The notes: generated by a model from the sequence alone, not told the origin. Shown: positions 1 through 11,639, numbered from the stretch's first letter. The stretch is 64,000 nucleotides of DNA from Chrysogorgia sp. JL179-B06 (GCA_035772405.1 JAYKKM010000034.1:1425001-1489000), one strand, 5' to 3'. Made by a program: numbers and translations.

Positions 1-902
1 TTTCATGCTCCTAAAAATAACAAATTATATCAAAAATTAATCTGTTGCCTTTCAATATTTTTCGACCTACAGTTCTAGTACAAACTTAATAAAATCTTGA
101 ATAATTCTCTATGAAGAAAATTCCAACTTCATGACGAGAATTTAAAGACATTGAGGGGACGGGGCGGAGAAAAGCGTTGGGCACTATACTATTACCCAGA
201 CTACCAACAATAAATTTTCACGGTTGTTTTCAGGAAGAGAATGACAATTGTCCAGTAATTTAACATAGTTTAATTCATTTGATTTCTGACTCTGGACTCG
301 CCATCCAATCAATAATTTATTTTTTATGGAAATGAGAAATCCATCGCCTGTTTGCTTGTTTAATATATAACACTGTTTTATATATAATACTGCTGTTGTG
401 AATGTGGGAGAACTTGGAGTAGACAGACGATACATGCACAATCGTCAAGCTTAACCTGTAATATAACACTGTTTGTTAAGTGTTAAGTTATTGCGTTCGA
501 CGAAGGAGAACGCTTCCTAATCGTGATAATTCGAGATTTGCGATGTAACATTTGCCTCGCTCTGGTGTATATTATGTCGTCATAGCGACTCGATCTCTTC
601 GATTTCTCTCCGCGATTTCAACGTTTAATATTCGAAGAGTGACTGTCGTGGTTTTTGCTGTTTTTTGGGGAAGTAAGTGAAGTTTTGTATATATATTTTT
701 TATTTCAGTATTTGATATGATTTGAAGATTATTATAAGAGTATTAAGAATCTGAGTTGCGATGTTTTATCGACTATAAAACCGATATTGAAAATCTCAAC
801 TACAGACGCACAGAGCTGCCATGTTTTTAGTCAGCACGAATTCACAGCAGTTACAACTTTGCTCTGCGCGAAGGGTTTAAATGGTAGACCAAAATATTCT
901 CT
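1..902. other. No recognisable gene
   Basis: AT-rich DNA. I see no exon-like structure, RNA gene or repeat. The longest open frame, on the minus strand at 184-441, has no recognisable motif and resembles chance. Confidence 0.5.
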
Positions 903-1029
903 TTGGACGTTGATGAAATAGATCTTGTTAGATATTTGATTTTGAATTTGCAGAGTTGTTTTGTTCAAAAATATGAGTTTCAAAGCATGTACTTTTATTT
1001 TAATCCTAAATATCCTGTTTATAATCATG

Positions 1030-1670
1030 AATACACAAATCCCAGTCATTTGGCTGGGTTGCCTAATTCGGGCACAATGACCATGTCTATAGCAGGTGGT
1101 CACACAAATCAATATACAAATCCCAGTTATTTGGCTGAGTTGCCTTCGGGCACAATGACCATGTCTATAGCAGGTCACACAAATCAACACACAAATCTCA
1201 GTTATTTTGTGGGCACAGTAAACACAATCAGTGCCAGTGATTATAAACCGGCAGAGCAAAGTTGTACTGAAGAATTCAGCAATTTAAGCTATCATGAAGA
1301 TATTGTCAATGCTATCCTTTGTACCATGCCAGTGATCAGCACAGTATTAGTAAATTACTATATCCTTTGATTAGTAAATTACTATATCCTAAATCAATAT
1401 ACAAATCCCAGTTATTTGGCTGGGTTGCCTTCGGGCACAATGACCATGTCTATATAGCAGGTCACACAAATCAACACACAAATCTCAGTTATTTTGTGGG
1501 CACAGTGAACACAATCAGTGCCAGTGATTATAAACCGGCAGAGCAAAGTTGTACTGAAGAATTCAGCAATTTAAGCTATCATGAAGATATTGCCAATGCC
1601 AGTGATCAGCACAGTATTAGTAAATTACTATATCCTTTGATTAGTAAATTACTATATCCTTTGTACCAAA
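1030..1670 (+). repeat. Nested local tandem duplication with an open frame
   Basis: A segment starting near 1107 (AATCAATATACAAATCCCAG) recurs near 1392, an offset of about 285-287 bp. Inside it a smaller unit of about 80 bp, centred on CACAAATCCCAGT followed by TTTGGCTG and GGGCACAATGACCATG, occurs near 1030, 1112 and 1397, with diverged versions near 1190 and 1478. A second nested repeat, TTAGTAAATTACTATATCCT, is doubled at about 1347-1390 and again at about 1617-1663. Plus-strand frames 903-1370 and 1319-1753 read through the copies as Ser/Thr/Asn-rich repeated peptide such as HTNQHTNLSYFVGTVN. No domain is recognised. It could be a repeat-rich protein exon or non-coding repeat; the frame is not preserved across the whole block. 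Confidence 0.75.
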
Positions 1671-1991
1671 GGGGTACCTACTTAAGTGGCATTTATTCAT
1701 GTAATTTACGTGGGGTATGTATTCACCAAGTAATGATCCCAATTTGTCGATAGATTATTGTTAATTAAAAATATTTGTGATGACTGTTATTGTATTACTG
1801 TCCATTTTGCGGCCACGCTATTAATCGCATATATTGTCATCTTTAGAATGTTAACGTTGTTGTTAACGAATGTTAACAAAAAGTAACACATTCCGAACGC
1901 ACATCACTAATCTGTGATTACTACTAGTTTATTAAAATAGAGGCCTCGTCTTCGCCTTCATCCATATTCATATATTTAAAAATACCGCCAT

Positions 1992-2334
1992 TTGTCGCGT
2001 AGTTTTCAAAGCCGAGTGTTTATTTACAGTTTAAGAGACTGGTACCTAAACAAATGGCGGCCAATATATCGAACCACGATACATGCAAGACAAGAAATGG
2101 AAATATACCATCTAGTATGCAATGAATTGCATTCAAAATTATGCGCAGATTCCGGTGAAAGGACTAATACAAGATTCGACACTGAGAAAATGCAGAGATC
2201 ACAAATACACGCAAAAAATCATATATACAACCGAAGGAACTGTCTCTTGGGCAACTCGAATCAGATTGAAACCAGCTTGTAAACTGACTGAAATGGATGT
2301 ATTTGCATGGCATGGGAAGCTAGGTCAGTGCTAA
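1992..2334 (+). other. Small ORFs of unknown nature
   Basis: Two overlapping frames lie here: 1992-2282 (96 codons) and 2122-2334 (70 codons). An ATG near 2054 sits in a fair animal start context (AACAAATGGCG) but opens only a short frame. No family is recognised. The stretch could contain a first exon of an unseen gene or be chance. Confidence 0.2.
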
Positions 2335-2985
2335 TCACGATTCTCCATATTTGTTCTTGTTGAGCATTTGGTCAAAATTCGTTTGCGATAAACGCATCGT
2401 TCAGAACGTAAAAACAGGTTTGCCAATGATATTTCAGTCATGATACTTCACTTTGCTTGTATCAGATTGAAATGATAGGTTTTCTCAAACATCTAGAGAC
2501 ATATTAAGACATTTCTTTATTCTCCCTATGTAATTACTATTCGGGTGAGAATTGTGTTGTATACATTGATTCCCAACGCACATGCGTGGCCTTCATTTCT
2601 CGCCATGCAAACAAATGCCCAGAACAACACTGATGTCACTAGTAGCAGAGCTAGCCATATTGCAGTATTTGCAATACAATACAACAAATAGGACAATTAT
2701 GTTAGACTGTTAATTATACAGTGACGCTTTAAAGTTTTGTAACACCTGGCTTTGTGCGTGTAGTCTTAGTGTACATGCAGAGAAACTACACTCACATGTT
2801 GTGTAAGAGAATTCTGATATATAGCAACATTAAAAGTTGTGTAGTTGTGTACTGCCGAGGTTTTAATGCATGTATGTGTGTATTGAATGTATTGTATGTA
2901 TGTAGAGTATGTATGTGTGTATGTATGTCGAAATGTCAGTAGTTCATTCCTCTAAGTTCTCTGCAGTTTACAAGTTTACAACCCA
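2335..2985. other. No recognisable gene
   Basis: AT-rich with a TGTATG-rich patch near 2860-2930. Nothing assignable. Confidence 0.5.
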
Positions 2986-2988
2986 CAT

Positions 2989-3015
<27 letters not shown>
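2989..3015. repeat. (TA)n microsatellite
   Basis: About 13 TA units, the shortest of the TA tracts noted here. Confidence 0.95.
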
Positions 3016-3019
<4 letters not shown>

Positions 3020-3563
3020 TTCAAAGTAACAAAACACACATTTTTTAATTAACAAAACTATACAGTACATATACATACCATGATGGGCAGTTTGAATTTT
3101 TCTATCCAGTTAGTCTTAGCCTTGAATAATTATAAAGAGCATGGTTGTAATTAGCTGTATGTTCAATTTTACAATCTACAGTGTACAGTGCAGTGGTAAA
3201 TATACATGTGTATTGACTGTATTCCAACACTAATCAAACATACAAACCAGTACTGCAAGCCTGCCTTTGGCATCAGCTAATAATTAGTCTGTTTGCAACT
3301 TGCAAATCATGATACAGTTACATACCGTAGATGTGTGAAAATATAAAATTTCTTTCATGTGTAGATCAAGATATCGCACAATTGTTAATCAGTGAAGCAA
3401 ACATTTGAGATATATTTGTCAACAAGAAAAGTAAATTCAATATTTCCAAGCATCCACATATTGTTTATGATACAATACTTAGCCAATTATATGCCCTCCC
3501 AAATATAAGCATAACAATTTAAAGACTTTTCAAGAAAAAACCCAAGGCCTATTTTTGGGGAGT
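3016..3563. other. No recognisable gene
   Basis: AT-rich. No ORF, splice pattern or repeat that I can support. Confidence 0.5.
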
Positions 3564-4440
3564 TTAATATGACAAATTAACAAATATTACAAATATAATA
3601 ATACAGTTACACCAAACTACATGCAATTTAGTTAGAAATGGAAATACAACATGAATGCCACTGTCTAGCATTAATGTCACTAAATACAGTGTAGGCGTTG
3701 ATCCAAACACTGAATTAATACACAAATAGGACACTTTCGTGAGGTGTTCCAGTACTGGTAATTTAATGTCACAATGGACAATACCCATTGTGTGTAAATA
3801 AAAATATCCATCACAACACTTGCCCAGGCTATCCAACCAATTATTTTGCACAAGAGAAATACACTGTAGGAGCAATACTTTTCAACAATGAAAATACTGT
3901 TCAGCATTTTGAATAAGTCAGACCACAAAATTCCACAAGTAATTTATGATTAACATCAAGGCCAACACAAACACAAAGGGAGAACAACTGTTGGAAACTT
4001 GAGTGAATTACACTATATCACCTTCCCCGACCGGCAATAATATTATTATTATCAGGTGGGGTCTGCACACAGGCTACAACAAGTACAGATTCACCAGAAA
4101 CATGTAACCTCATAAGCTTACAAGCTCCAAAACAACCCTTTCCTAGAATGATTCCCTTTTCTTTATCATTCAAAACTGAATTTAGCTGATCTCTTCTTAT
4201 AGCTTTTACATTTCTTAACTTTTCACATTTTAAGAATTATAGTTCTGCACTGCATTTTTTCTCTGGTCCTCTTCCTTAGCTTATCATTTTCAGATCTCAA
4301 ATAAACTACAGATGACTTCAGGCTATTAATTGCCTTTTTCATCTCTCTTCTATTAAATAAAAGTTTCTCCTCCTTCTTTAGTTGTTACCTTTTCTTTCTA
4401 TTCTTTTAGTGCTTTGTTTTTTTCCAGATTCATATGTATT
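3564..4440 (-). pseudogene. Decayed coiled-coil plus protein kinase gene
   Basis: Read on the minus strand, 4440-4205 gives a charged coiled-coil-like segment (REMKKAINSLKSSVVYLRSE) broken by stops. About 4200-4040 gives a kinase glycine-rich loop, ILGKGCFGACK, followed by SVLVVACVQ where an active kinase would carry VAVK. About 123 codons later, near 3776-3762, comes a catalytic-loop-like stretch, YLHTMGIVHCDIK, preceded by NNWLDSLGKC. The order and spacing of glycine loop and H-x-D-x-K loop match a kinase N-lobe and catalytic loop. The frame changes several times between them and stops interrupt it. The ATP-binding Lys, the Asn after DIK and a clear DFG are missing. The HCDIK variant is common in tyrosine-kinase-like families. 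I infer a pseudogene; a split gene with an intron is possible but less likely given the stops. Confidence 0.7.
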
Positions 4441-5335
4441 GTATATGTTTGGAAAAATATCAGTAATCATATTTCTAATCTGTACAGTTCTGTTCCTACA
4501 CAACATCTTCGCACCCACACATCGTGTTTAGGACAGAGTTCCAGAACATGAAAATGCTCTGCTCACAGCCCTGCGGGTTCCCAAAGAGTGTGCATCCCAT
4601 GTATATCATAGTACAGACCGTAGAAATGTGATTAAATAATATATTTATAAATCAAACATAGAACATTGATAGATTTTTTATATACAAGTGTAAAGCTTAT
4701 TAAGAAACATTATTTTGCTTCAAGGGCAGAATAAGTCATAACCAGAGAATTGTATATGTTGTGCAGTTCTACAAATTCTTAAAACCTAAAAGTGATCTTA
4801 CACTCTGGGGAAAAAGGGCCATCTGATCTAATGATGTTACAATTTTTCTCCCCCCGCCAAATTATAAGAATGATAATAGGATAATACATTTCCCTGTCCA
4901 TTGAATTTCTATCCAATAACCTGAAATAAACTACCAATGTGAATGTCCATAATATTTGCCAGTTCAGGAATTTAGAAACTGTCCGTCCATTTATTTATTA
5001 ATCCTAAGCTTCCTATAACTTGTTGAATAACTTTCTCGATAGAACTGTCAAAGATTCAATGATAAAAGATCTTTAAATCGTAGGCATTAGACAAAATTGC
5101 AATAATTAAGTCTTAACTAGCTTAAATAGGAGAAGATTAAACATACACATCAAAATTACCAAGGTTAAATATATTGGAATGTATTAAAAATATGGCAATT
5201 TTAAGACTTACATGCACAGATGAAGGCGACAGGCTACAGCCTATACACCTACTCGGGAGAACTAGCTTGGTTGGGAGAACTATCGGCAGACGATGGCGAT
5301 TATCATTGTGACTGGATATAAAGCCTGGGCCTCGG
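4441..5335. other. No recognisable gene
   Basis: AT-rich single-copy-looking DNA. No coding signal recognised on either strand. Confidence 0.45.
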
Positions 5336-5602
5336 CTAGTGTTTGGTACATGACAAACATGTACACCATAACACCATCTTCTTCATTCTCGCGGTCACTC
5401 GCACACTACAAATATAACAAACAGAGAAGCTCGTATTCGTTTTGTAGCTTATATACGCAACAATTTGAATAAGCTTAGTAGCGTAATCGACAGTCGAGTG
5501 ATCAGGTCGACACGGAGAGATCAGCCATGTTGAAAATTCTTCCACAGTGGACAATCCAACTACGAGGCGTTTCTTGAACGTATTTCCTGAGAAAAGTAAC
5601 AT
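5336..5602 (-). other. Unassigned 88-codon open frame
   Basis: A minus-strand ATG-to-stop frame. Its product has no recognised motif; the C-terminal half has several Cys (SVCYICSVRV, LWCTCLSCTKH) without a clear zinc-binding spacing. The local base composition is somewhat richer in G+C than its flanks. It may be an exon or chance. Confidence 0.2.
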
Positions 5603-6485
5603 CTTATAACACTAAATATTAAGTGAACAAAATACTGTATCCAACGCGAGTTTAGCGTTATATTTTATCCGATTTTCCTTCTTCGAATGCAAATATAAAT
5701 CCCAACGGTCACTTGTAGAATAGGCGCCAAATTCGCAAATAGTTTATACGCATGCTCTGAATCTCTGAATGAATATATCGCGGGCGCATACATTCTCGTT
5801 CCCAGAGCCCGGGTCGTCTGCGCCGGGTTTTCGAATAGAACATTATTTTATTAGTCTAGTATGATAGAAATTGTTAAAAAGTTACAATGTATGAAATTTG
5901 CGAAAGCGAAAATTTTAATGTGAATTCTTACCTTATTTTTGACGTCGCTAAGAAATCCCTTAAATTTCTGGCGAAATTTGAATGAAGGGAAAAAAGTGTC
6001 TAATTTCTGCGTCAACTTCGTACAAGGCTGTCATATCCTCGCCATTTAATTCTTCACTTTCTACATATACAAATATAAAAAATCACATTTATTACACAAT
6101 ATTGATCAAAAAGATAGAACTGCAATATATAGTGTCATTGCAGTAAAAGTATATAATATCGCGAAACTTACCGATACGTTCCACGACCTTCTGGGAAATC
6201 ATGGGACAGCAACCAATCTTTTACTTCTGAACATAAAAATGTTGTCTGGAAGCATCCATATTGATGTAGCACGATGTTGCTGGTTAAGTCTAACTCGCAA
6301 ACGGTTCAAATGTATGATGTATCTACTAACCAGAATGGCCCATATTTATACTATTGTCTTTACTGGCCAAACATGCCACTTGAAAGATAGATGATATTCT
6401 CGACCAATAAAAACTATCGAGAAGATAATATCAATTATTTCACGCGCGTCGCTTTAACACGCGCGAGCCGATTACACAGGGAGAA
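5603..6485. other. No recognisable gene
   Basis: Contains a short GC-rich patch near 5770-5835 (AGAGCCCGGGTCGTCTGCGC). No gene or repeat is assignable. Confidence 0.45.
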
Positions 6486-6486
6486 C

Positions 6487-7140
6487 TATTTGGCAAGAGA
6501 GTCGATTTGAGACACGGTCGAGTCGACTTGAAACGCGCGAGTCGATTTGACACGCCCTAGTCGATTTGACAGCCCGGGAGTCGATTTAACACACACGAGT
6601 CGATTTGACACTAGCGAGTCGATTCGACACGTGCGAGTCGATTTGACACGCGCGAGTCGATTTGACACGCGTTAGTCGATTTGACAATTGACATGAGTCG
6701 ATTTGAAACTCGGGGGTCGATATGACACGCGGGCGTCGATTTGACGAACGGGAGCTAAATTGGCACGCGGGAGTCGATTTGACAGCGGAGTCGATTTGCC
6801 ACTGGGAGTCGAGTTGACAAGTAGGTCGATTTGACATGTGTAAGAGCCGATTCGGAAAAAGAGAGCCAAAATGAATTCATTGGGGGCTGATATGGACATC
6901 ATAAGTAGCGCTGCAAGTGGAGCCGTAACAGCCCTGTGAATGAGAGTCGTTTTGATCTGTGGGCTGAATTGGAAAACGGTGGGGCTGAATTGAAAAATGG
7001 TAGGGCTGTTTTGGAAACGGGTAGGGCCAAATTGGCTTTTTAGTGTACCTAAAATGGCTCTGTTAGTGTCGATCTAGCTCTCGAATCCCAAAATGGCTTT
7101 CACGTAGGGCCAAAACAGCTTCGGCTCCAACAGGGCTAAA
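6487..7140. repeat. 19-21 bp minisatellite with drifting consensus
   Basis: About 19 units in 6487-6850 follow the pattern GAGTCGATTTGACACGCGC. After about 6850 the register continues with a different consensus, GGGCTGAATTGGAAAACGGT, at about 6955-7050, then decays further to about 7140. The unit is GC-rich compared with its surroundings. Minus-strand open frames across it (about 6486-6902) are only the repeat read as peptide (SNRLxRVKST) and are not genes. Confidence 0.85.
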
Positions 7141-7178
7141 ACGAAATTTGGGGTCGTTTCAACCCTTTTTCATTTACA

Positions 7179-7341
<163 letters not shown>

Positions 7342-7379
7342 TTGAAATCGTGCCGGTACCCCGTCTCAAGGAGAATATC

Positions 7380-7860
7380 TACAACTTCAATTACCAGCTG
7401 ATATCATCGATGTCGAATTGTACAACGTTTCAACGACCACACAGACGAACTTTTCACAAATTTATATCACCTTTCACAATCAACTTCACATCCTACCAGA
7501 CCCAGCTGATGTCGTTGGTGTCGCTTCATACACTGTTTCTACGAACATATAGACGATCCCAAATTTCATACAACGACCCACAATCAACTCCACACCCACA
7601 ATCGTCGAACTTATCACAAATTTCATACGATGTTTCACAACTAGAGTCGCGTTCTATTGAGTCTAGCTGATGTTGTCGCTTCATACACTGTCTCAACGAA
7701 TGTAGACGAACTTACCACAAATTTCATACAATGTTTCATAACCAAGGTCATTTCATAACTAAGGTCTTTTCTTTACTAAGGTCACGCTCTATCAAACCAG
7801 CTGATGTTGACGGTCTCACTTCATACACTGTTTCAACAAACTTCGCCGTTTCACACAAAT
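7380..7860 (+). repeat. Degenerate tandem repeat, 107-161 bp period
   Basis: A block beginning CAGCTGATGTCGTTGGTGTC and running into CTTCATACACTGTTTCxACGAA occurs near 7397, 7504, 7665 and 7799. Between blocks another shared stretch, CACAAATTTCATAC, appears near 7557 and 7617 and again near 7718. One frame through the first two blocks reads [19 protein letters not shown] peptide, but a stop and frame changes follow. The repeat may derive from a Ser/Thr-rich coding repeat or be non-coding. Confidence 0.7.
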
Positions 7861-8041
7861 TTCGAACGATCGTTCCAGGGAAAACATTAGACTTTGAGTC
7901 AAAGTTTAATGACACTCGCGTCAAATGTTCCACACATTGGTGCGGTAATTTAAATGTTGATTCAACTGGGTATTTTAACAAGTCGTTTTATTCCTGTGCG
8001 GTGTTTAATATACATTCAACATTTATTGTTTTTCTATTTAG

Positions 8042-8113
8042 ATGGTTGTATGACAACAAAATATCTGTCATTCATGAGAACCTGTTCAAGAATACACCAA
8101 ACCTGCAATGGCT
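8042..8113 (+). CDS. Leucine-rich-repeat exon, exactly 72 nt, phase 2
   Basis: A single internal exon encoding one LRR. The upstream sequence ends in a pyrimidine-rich tract and AG (TTTTTCTATTTAG, AG at 8040-8041). The downstream sequence is a strong donor, GTAAGT at 8114-8119. Between them are 72 nt: one base, 23 codons and two bases, so repeated exons of this kind would splice in frame. With the split Leu codon completed, the peptide is LWLYDNKISVIHENLF followed by KNTPNLQWL, matching LxLxxNxIxxIxxxxFxxxxxLxxL. Phase-2 exons of 72 nt, one per repeat, are known from the ectodomains of LGR/RXFP-type leucine-rich-repeat receptors, which is an inference here. No sister exons are recognised within the window, so it is either one exon of a large gene or an isolated duplicate. 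Confidence 0.75.
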
Positions 8114-8640
8114 GTAAGTAAATGATAATTTGTTAAATATATTCTTAAAATATACAACTATAACTGTACTTATTTCCGTTACGAGATGTCATGTGCAACA
8201 TCAATAGTGACGGGAAAGCCACAAATTTCGCAAAATAAACAACAGTGTTCAACAACATTGATTTTTCGTACAGTACATAACCACACAAGGAATCGACTGG
8301 TTGATATTAGGAGATCAATGTGTTCTGACGACATGAGCTATAATATTGACTACAGGACTGCTGCTAATCTTATGTTTCACAATATATTTCATGGAAGCCG
8401 AGGTCTGAATTTTAGACAAACTAACTATCATTTTGGAACTATAATCACATCCCAGTAAGGATTTCTACTTTGCGATGTGCACACTTATTTGATCATTATC
8501 CTACTCAGAACTTACAGAATTGAATTTCAATTTACCGTCACCGAATGCAGGTTTGAATACTAATTTTCCCAGAACAATGGTCAACATCTTCCTATCCCAG
8601 TGAGAGCAATTACCATGCGTCCTTCCAGTCACGCATCGTA
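8114..8640 (+). other. Unassigned; possible 5' part of the following LINE
   Basis: An open frame at 8186-8458 has no recognised domain. Its position just before the LINE endonuclease makes a 5' UTR or ORF1 remnant possible, but nothing proves it. Confidence 0.25.
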
Positions 8641-8648
8641 CCAGGAAA

Positions 8649-9420
8649 ATGAATAACATCATTAATATTCCGACTGAAAAACTGAGTAAATGTATGCCGC
8701 GCTTACGATTTGCAGTATGGAATAGCCACTCATTAAATAAAATATCTGCCTCCATCTGCGATTTTATCATTTCTAAGCGTCTGGATATTCTAGTTTTAAC
8801 TGAAACCTGGATTTATGACAAAAACGAAGAAACGAACACAACCATTGCTGAAGATACTAATACTTTACAGGATTTTAATTTTCTACATTCACCAAGAACA
8901 GATGGGAAAGGTGGTGGTGTGGGAATACTTCTCCGAATGCGTTTCAATGTAAAGAAAAATGACGTTATATATATTTAAATATATGGAGTATATGGATCTT
9001 TCATTAACCTCGAATAATTCGCTTATTCGCCTCATCATTGTATATCGCGCCCCTCTTTGGAAAAATAATAAACTTACATCAAAACCGTTTTAATCAATTT
9101 GCTGTTCTGTTAGGGAACTAGCAGTTGCTCCTGGGCATCTACTGATTTCTGGGGACTTTAATATCCATATAGAAGACATTAATGGCAATGATACAACCCA
9201 CTTTATTGGTCTGCTGGAGTCAGCTGGTTTACATGCAGCAAAGAGTAGTTGGTGCCACACATAATCGTGTTCATACACTAGATCTCATTATTGACCGCCT
9301 GGAGGATTCTATCATCTGATGCAGTCCTCTAGAAATGTCGTCAGATTTACCGTCAGACCATAGTGCTGTTATTTGTACACTGGATCTCCCTAAACCACGT
9401 TCCTCAAAAAAGCTTATAAA
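8649..9420 (+). pseudogene. LINE endonuclease remnant
   Basis: An endonuclease/exonuclease/phosphatase-type domain that nicks target DNA for target-primed reverse transcription. Frame 8649-8978 reads RLRFAVWNSHSLNKI, then DILVLTETWI (the catalytic Glu region) and GGGVGILLR. A second frame near 9140-9165 gives the catalytic LLISGDFN motif. A third, at 9335-9631, gives SDLPSDHSAVICTLDLPKP, the conserved SDH signature. These are in the expected order but in three frames with stops between them, so no functional enzyme is encoded. Confidence 0.85.
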
Positions 9421-9611
9421 GCGTCGTGATATGCGCGGCATCGTCTCTCAGTCACTGCAAGATGATATACTTGCTTCACCACTGTATTCTTCCCCTCGAG
9501 AAGACGTAAATATACGATTACAGAACGATATAATTGTGTCCTCCGTGAGCTCCTGGATATGCATGCTCCTGAACAAATACGTACACTCACCTTGCGAACG
9601 TCTGAACGCAC

Positions 9612-10148
9612 ATGATTTTCAGATACGCTAAGAACTATGACGAGGCAGAAGCGCAAATGCGAACGGAAATACCTATCTACCGACTAGAAGTTCACCGTTT
9701 GATACACAGAGAACAATGCCGGGTATATACAACTGCACTTGATGTTTCGAAAACGGATTACTATAAGACAAATATATATGGTTCCGATAACAATAAGTTA
9801 TTCCGTATGATTGATGCTCTGTTTCGGGTAAAATCGGTCGCTCCTCTGCCGTCACATGACTCCTTTCCAGCTCTGGCCGAGGCTTTCAGTAGCTATTTCG
9901 ATTCCAAGATTGTATCGCTTTGGTGTAGCCTTCATAGTTCTGTTTTGTCATCTTCAGACCTCTCCGTAACAATTGACTCCCCACCGTGTACATCCTCGTT
10001 CACTGAAATTACCAACGTATTCGAGTTATTTCTTGGTCAAATAGTGAAACAATCTCCAACAATGTGCTGTTCTCTTGATACAATACCTACACACGCATTA
10101 GAGCAGTATCTTTATTTTTTAGTTATACTCCAATCACTAACATCATAA
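9612..10148 (+). pseudogene. LINE linker remnant between endonuclease and RT
   Basis: A 178-codon frame that starts mid-protein. It reads YRLEVHRLIHREQCRVYTT and later LAEAFSSYFDSKI, stretches typical of the region between endonuclease and reverse transcriptase in CR1/L2-like elements, where the segment before the RT carries an F-x-x-x-F-x-x-K-I pattern. The frame ends at 10,148 and the RT continues in other frames. Confidence 0.7.
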
Positions 10149-10421
10149 ACAGTTCAGTGTCGGAGGGTGCATTTCCTACAACGTTAAAACATGATATTAT
10201 TCATCCTTCCATCAAGAAAGCTGATCTGGATCAAGAAGAATTCCTTAGTTATCGACTTATCACAAACTTAGCATTTTTCTTCTAGAGAACTATCTTCTAG
10301 AGAACGGCCTGTTTGCTGAACTACAGTCTGCATACAGACAGTTCTATAGCACGGAGACGGCAATATTACGTGTCAGTTAAATGATATTCTTCGTTCTATT
10401 GACGCACGCCACGAGGTTGTA

Positions 10422-10805
10422 TTGGTTTTATTGGATTTGTCATCCGCGTTTAACACCATTGGCCACATCCTAATTCTAGAAAGGATTCACCATCGCTATG
10501 GGTTTAGTGGCACAGTATTGGCATGGTATCGGTCATACCTCACTGGGCGAACACAGTCGACTATTGTGAAAGATACTTTATGTTCCAACAGAGTACTGCA
10601 GTATGGTGTACCCCAAGGATCAGTCTTACGTCCACTTTTAGTTTCATTGTACTTCGCTCCACTGGAGGATGTTATCAACGCACATATTATTGAATGTATG
10701 ATGTATGCTGATGATACCCAACTACACGTAACCATCAAGTATTCACAGGATCTACTTTCTGTACTGTCAAAACTCGAACTTTGTATCAAGGATATCATCA
10801 TATAG
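10422..10805 (+). pseudogene. LINE reverse transcriptase core remnant
   Basis: RT motifs in order: LLDLSSAFNTI (motif A region with the first catalytic Asp), GVPQGSVLRPLL (motif B) and MMYADDTQLHV (motif C, YADD with both Asp). LAWYRSYLTGRTQ lies between A and B as in CR1/L2 RTs. Fingers sequence upstream (near 10,150-10,270) is in other frames with stops. The catalytic motifs survive although the element as a whole is broken. Confidence 0.9.
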
Positions 10806-11079
10806 TGTACAGCTAGTGGACTTGTCTGCAACCCTAGTAAAACGAAGATTCTCCTCCTATCATCTCGTTTTACACAATATAACCCCTTACCTGCTATCTC
10901 AGTTGACGGAACTGTTATTTTTCCTATTTCTGTTTCTCAAGACCTTGGCGTTGATATTGACAGCAATCTTAAGTTAACACCTCACATCAACGACATCTGT
11001 AGATTACCATCTCTGGCCATACGAAATATTGGCAGAATACGGAAGTATTTAGTTCAAGCAGATTGCGAAAAACTTGTTC

Positions 11080-11520
11080 ATGCGTTTATAACATCTAGAC
11101 TAGACTGATGTAACAGCATACTCTATGGTCTTCCAGCAATTGAAATTGACAAGCTACAACGGTTACAGAACACAGCTGCAAGATTGCTTACTAAGACCAA
11201 ACGATCGGACCACATTTCTCCAGTACTCCGTGATCTACACTGGCTGCCTATCAGAGATAGAATTTCTTTTAAGATATTACTGTTAAATTTCAAAGCATTG
11301 CATGGAATAACACCTTCCTATATTAAAAAATTGCTATCTCATAAACCCTATACGATTGCTATCTATAAACCCATACGAACTCGATCTGCGCTCTACAAGC
11401 AATAATTTACTTGTGCCTCACAGATCCCTGACTGCGCCACATCTTTGGAATAACCTACCATTAGATATAATATGTATTGATAATATCACCTATATTAAGT
11501 CTAAATGAAAAACATTATTT
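11080..11520 (+). pseudogene. LINE C-terminal region remnant
   Basis: Reads FITSRLD, then a stop (TGA at 11,106-11,108) where related elements have Tyr, then CNSILYGLPAIEIDKLQRLQ. The frame at 11,184-11,405 continues with SDHISPVLRDLHWLPIRDRI and FKALHGITPSYI, the usual C-terminal block of CR1/L2-type elements. It ends in an early stop; the LWNNLPLDI block follows in another frame near 11,445. Confidence 0.88.
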
Positions 11521-11639
11521 TTACATGTAAATATAAATTTTTATAGTTTTAATAATTTATTTTTATATGTAAGAGCATTTAGACATTCGTATAATGCTCC
11601 AAATACTTCAATATTATTATTATTAATATTATTAGCAGC

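Larger units (their letters stand above)
8641..11635 (+). mobile_element. Decayed non-LTR retrotransposon (CR1/L2-like LINE)
   Basis: In order on the plus strand: an apurinic-like endonuclease (8.65-9.4 kb), a linker, a reverse transcriptase (about 10.2-10.9 kb), the usual LINE C-terminal region (11.1-11.5 kb), then an AT-rich 3' end with a short ATT-rich run near 11,620-11,635 that may be its tail. Many stops and frameshifts break the frame. The combination of endonuclease with SDHSAV, RT with GVPQGS and YADD, and a C-terminus with DLHWLPI fits the CR1/L2/Rex-type group. Exact ends are estimates and no target-site duplication was identified. Confidence 0.88.

Noticed and set aside
6486..6902. 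Three overlapping minus-strand ORFs with Arg/Ser repeats
   Set aside because: They are the 19-21 bp minisatellite read in different frames, with no independent coding signal.
8501..8770. Minus-strand 89-codon ORF
   Set aside because: Antisense to the LINE endonuclease start; no domain.
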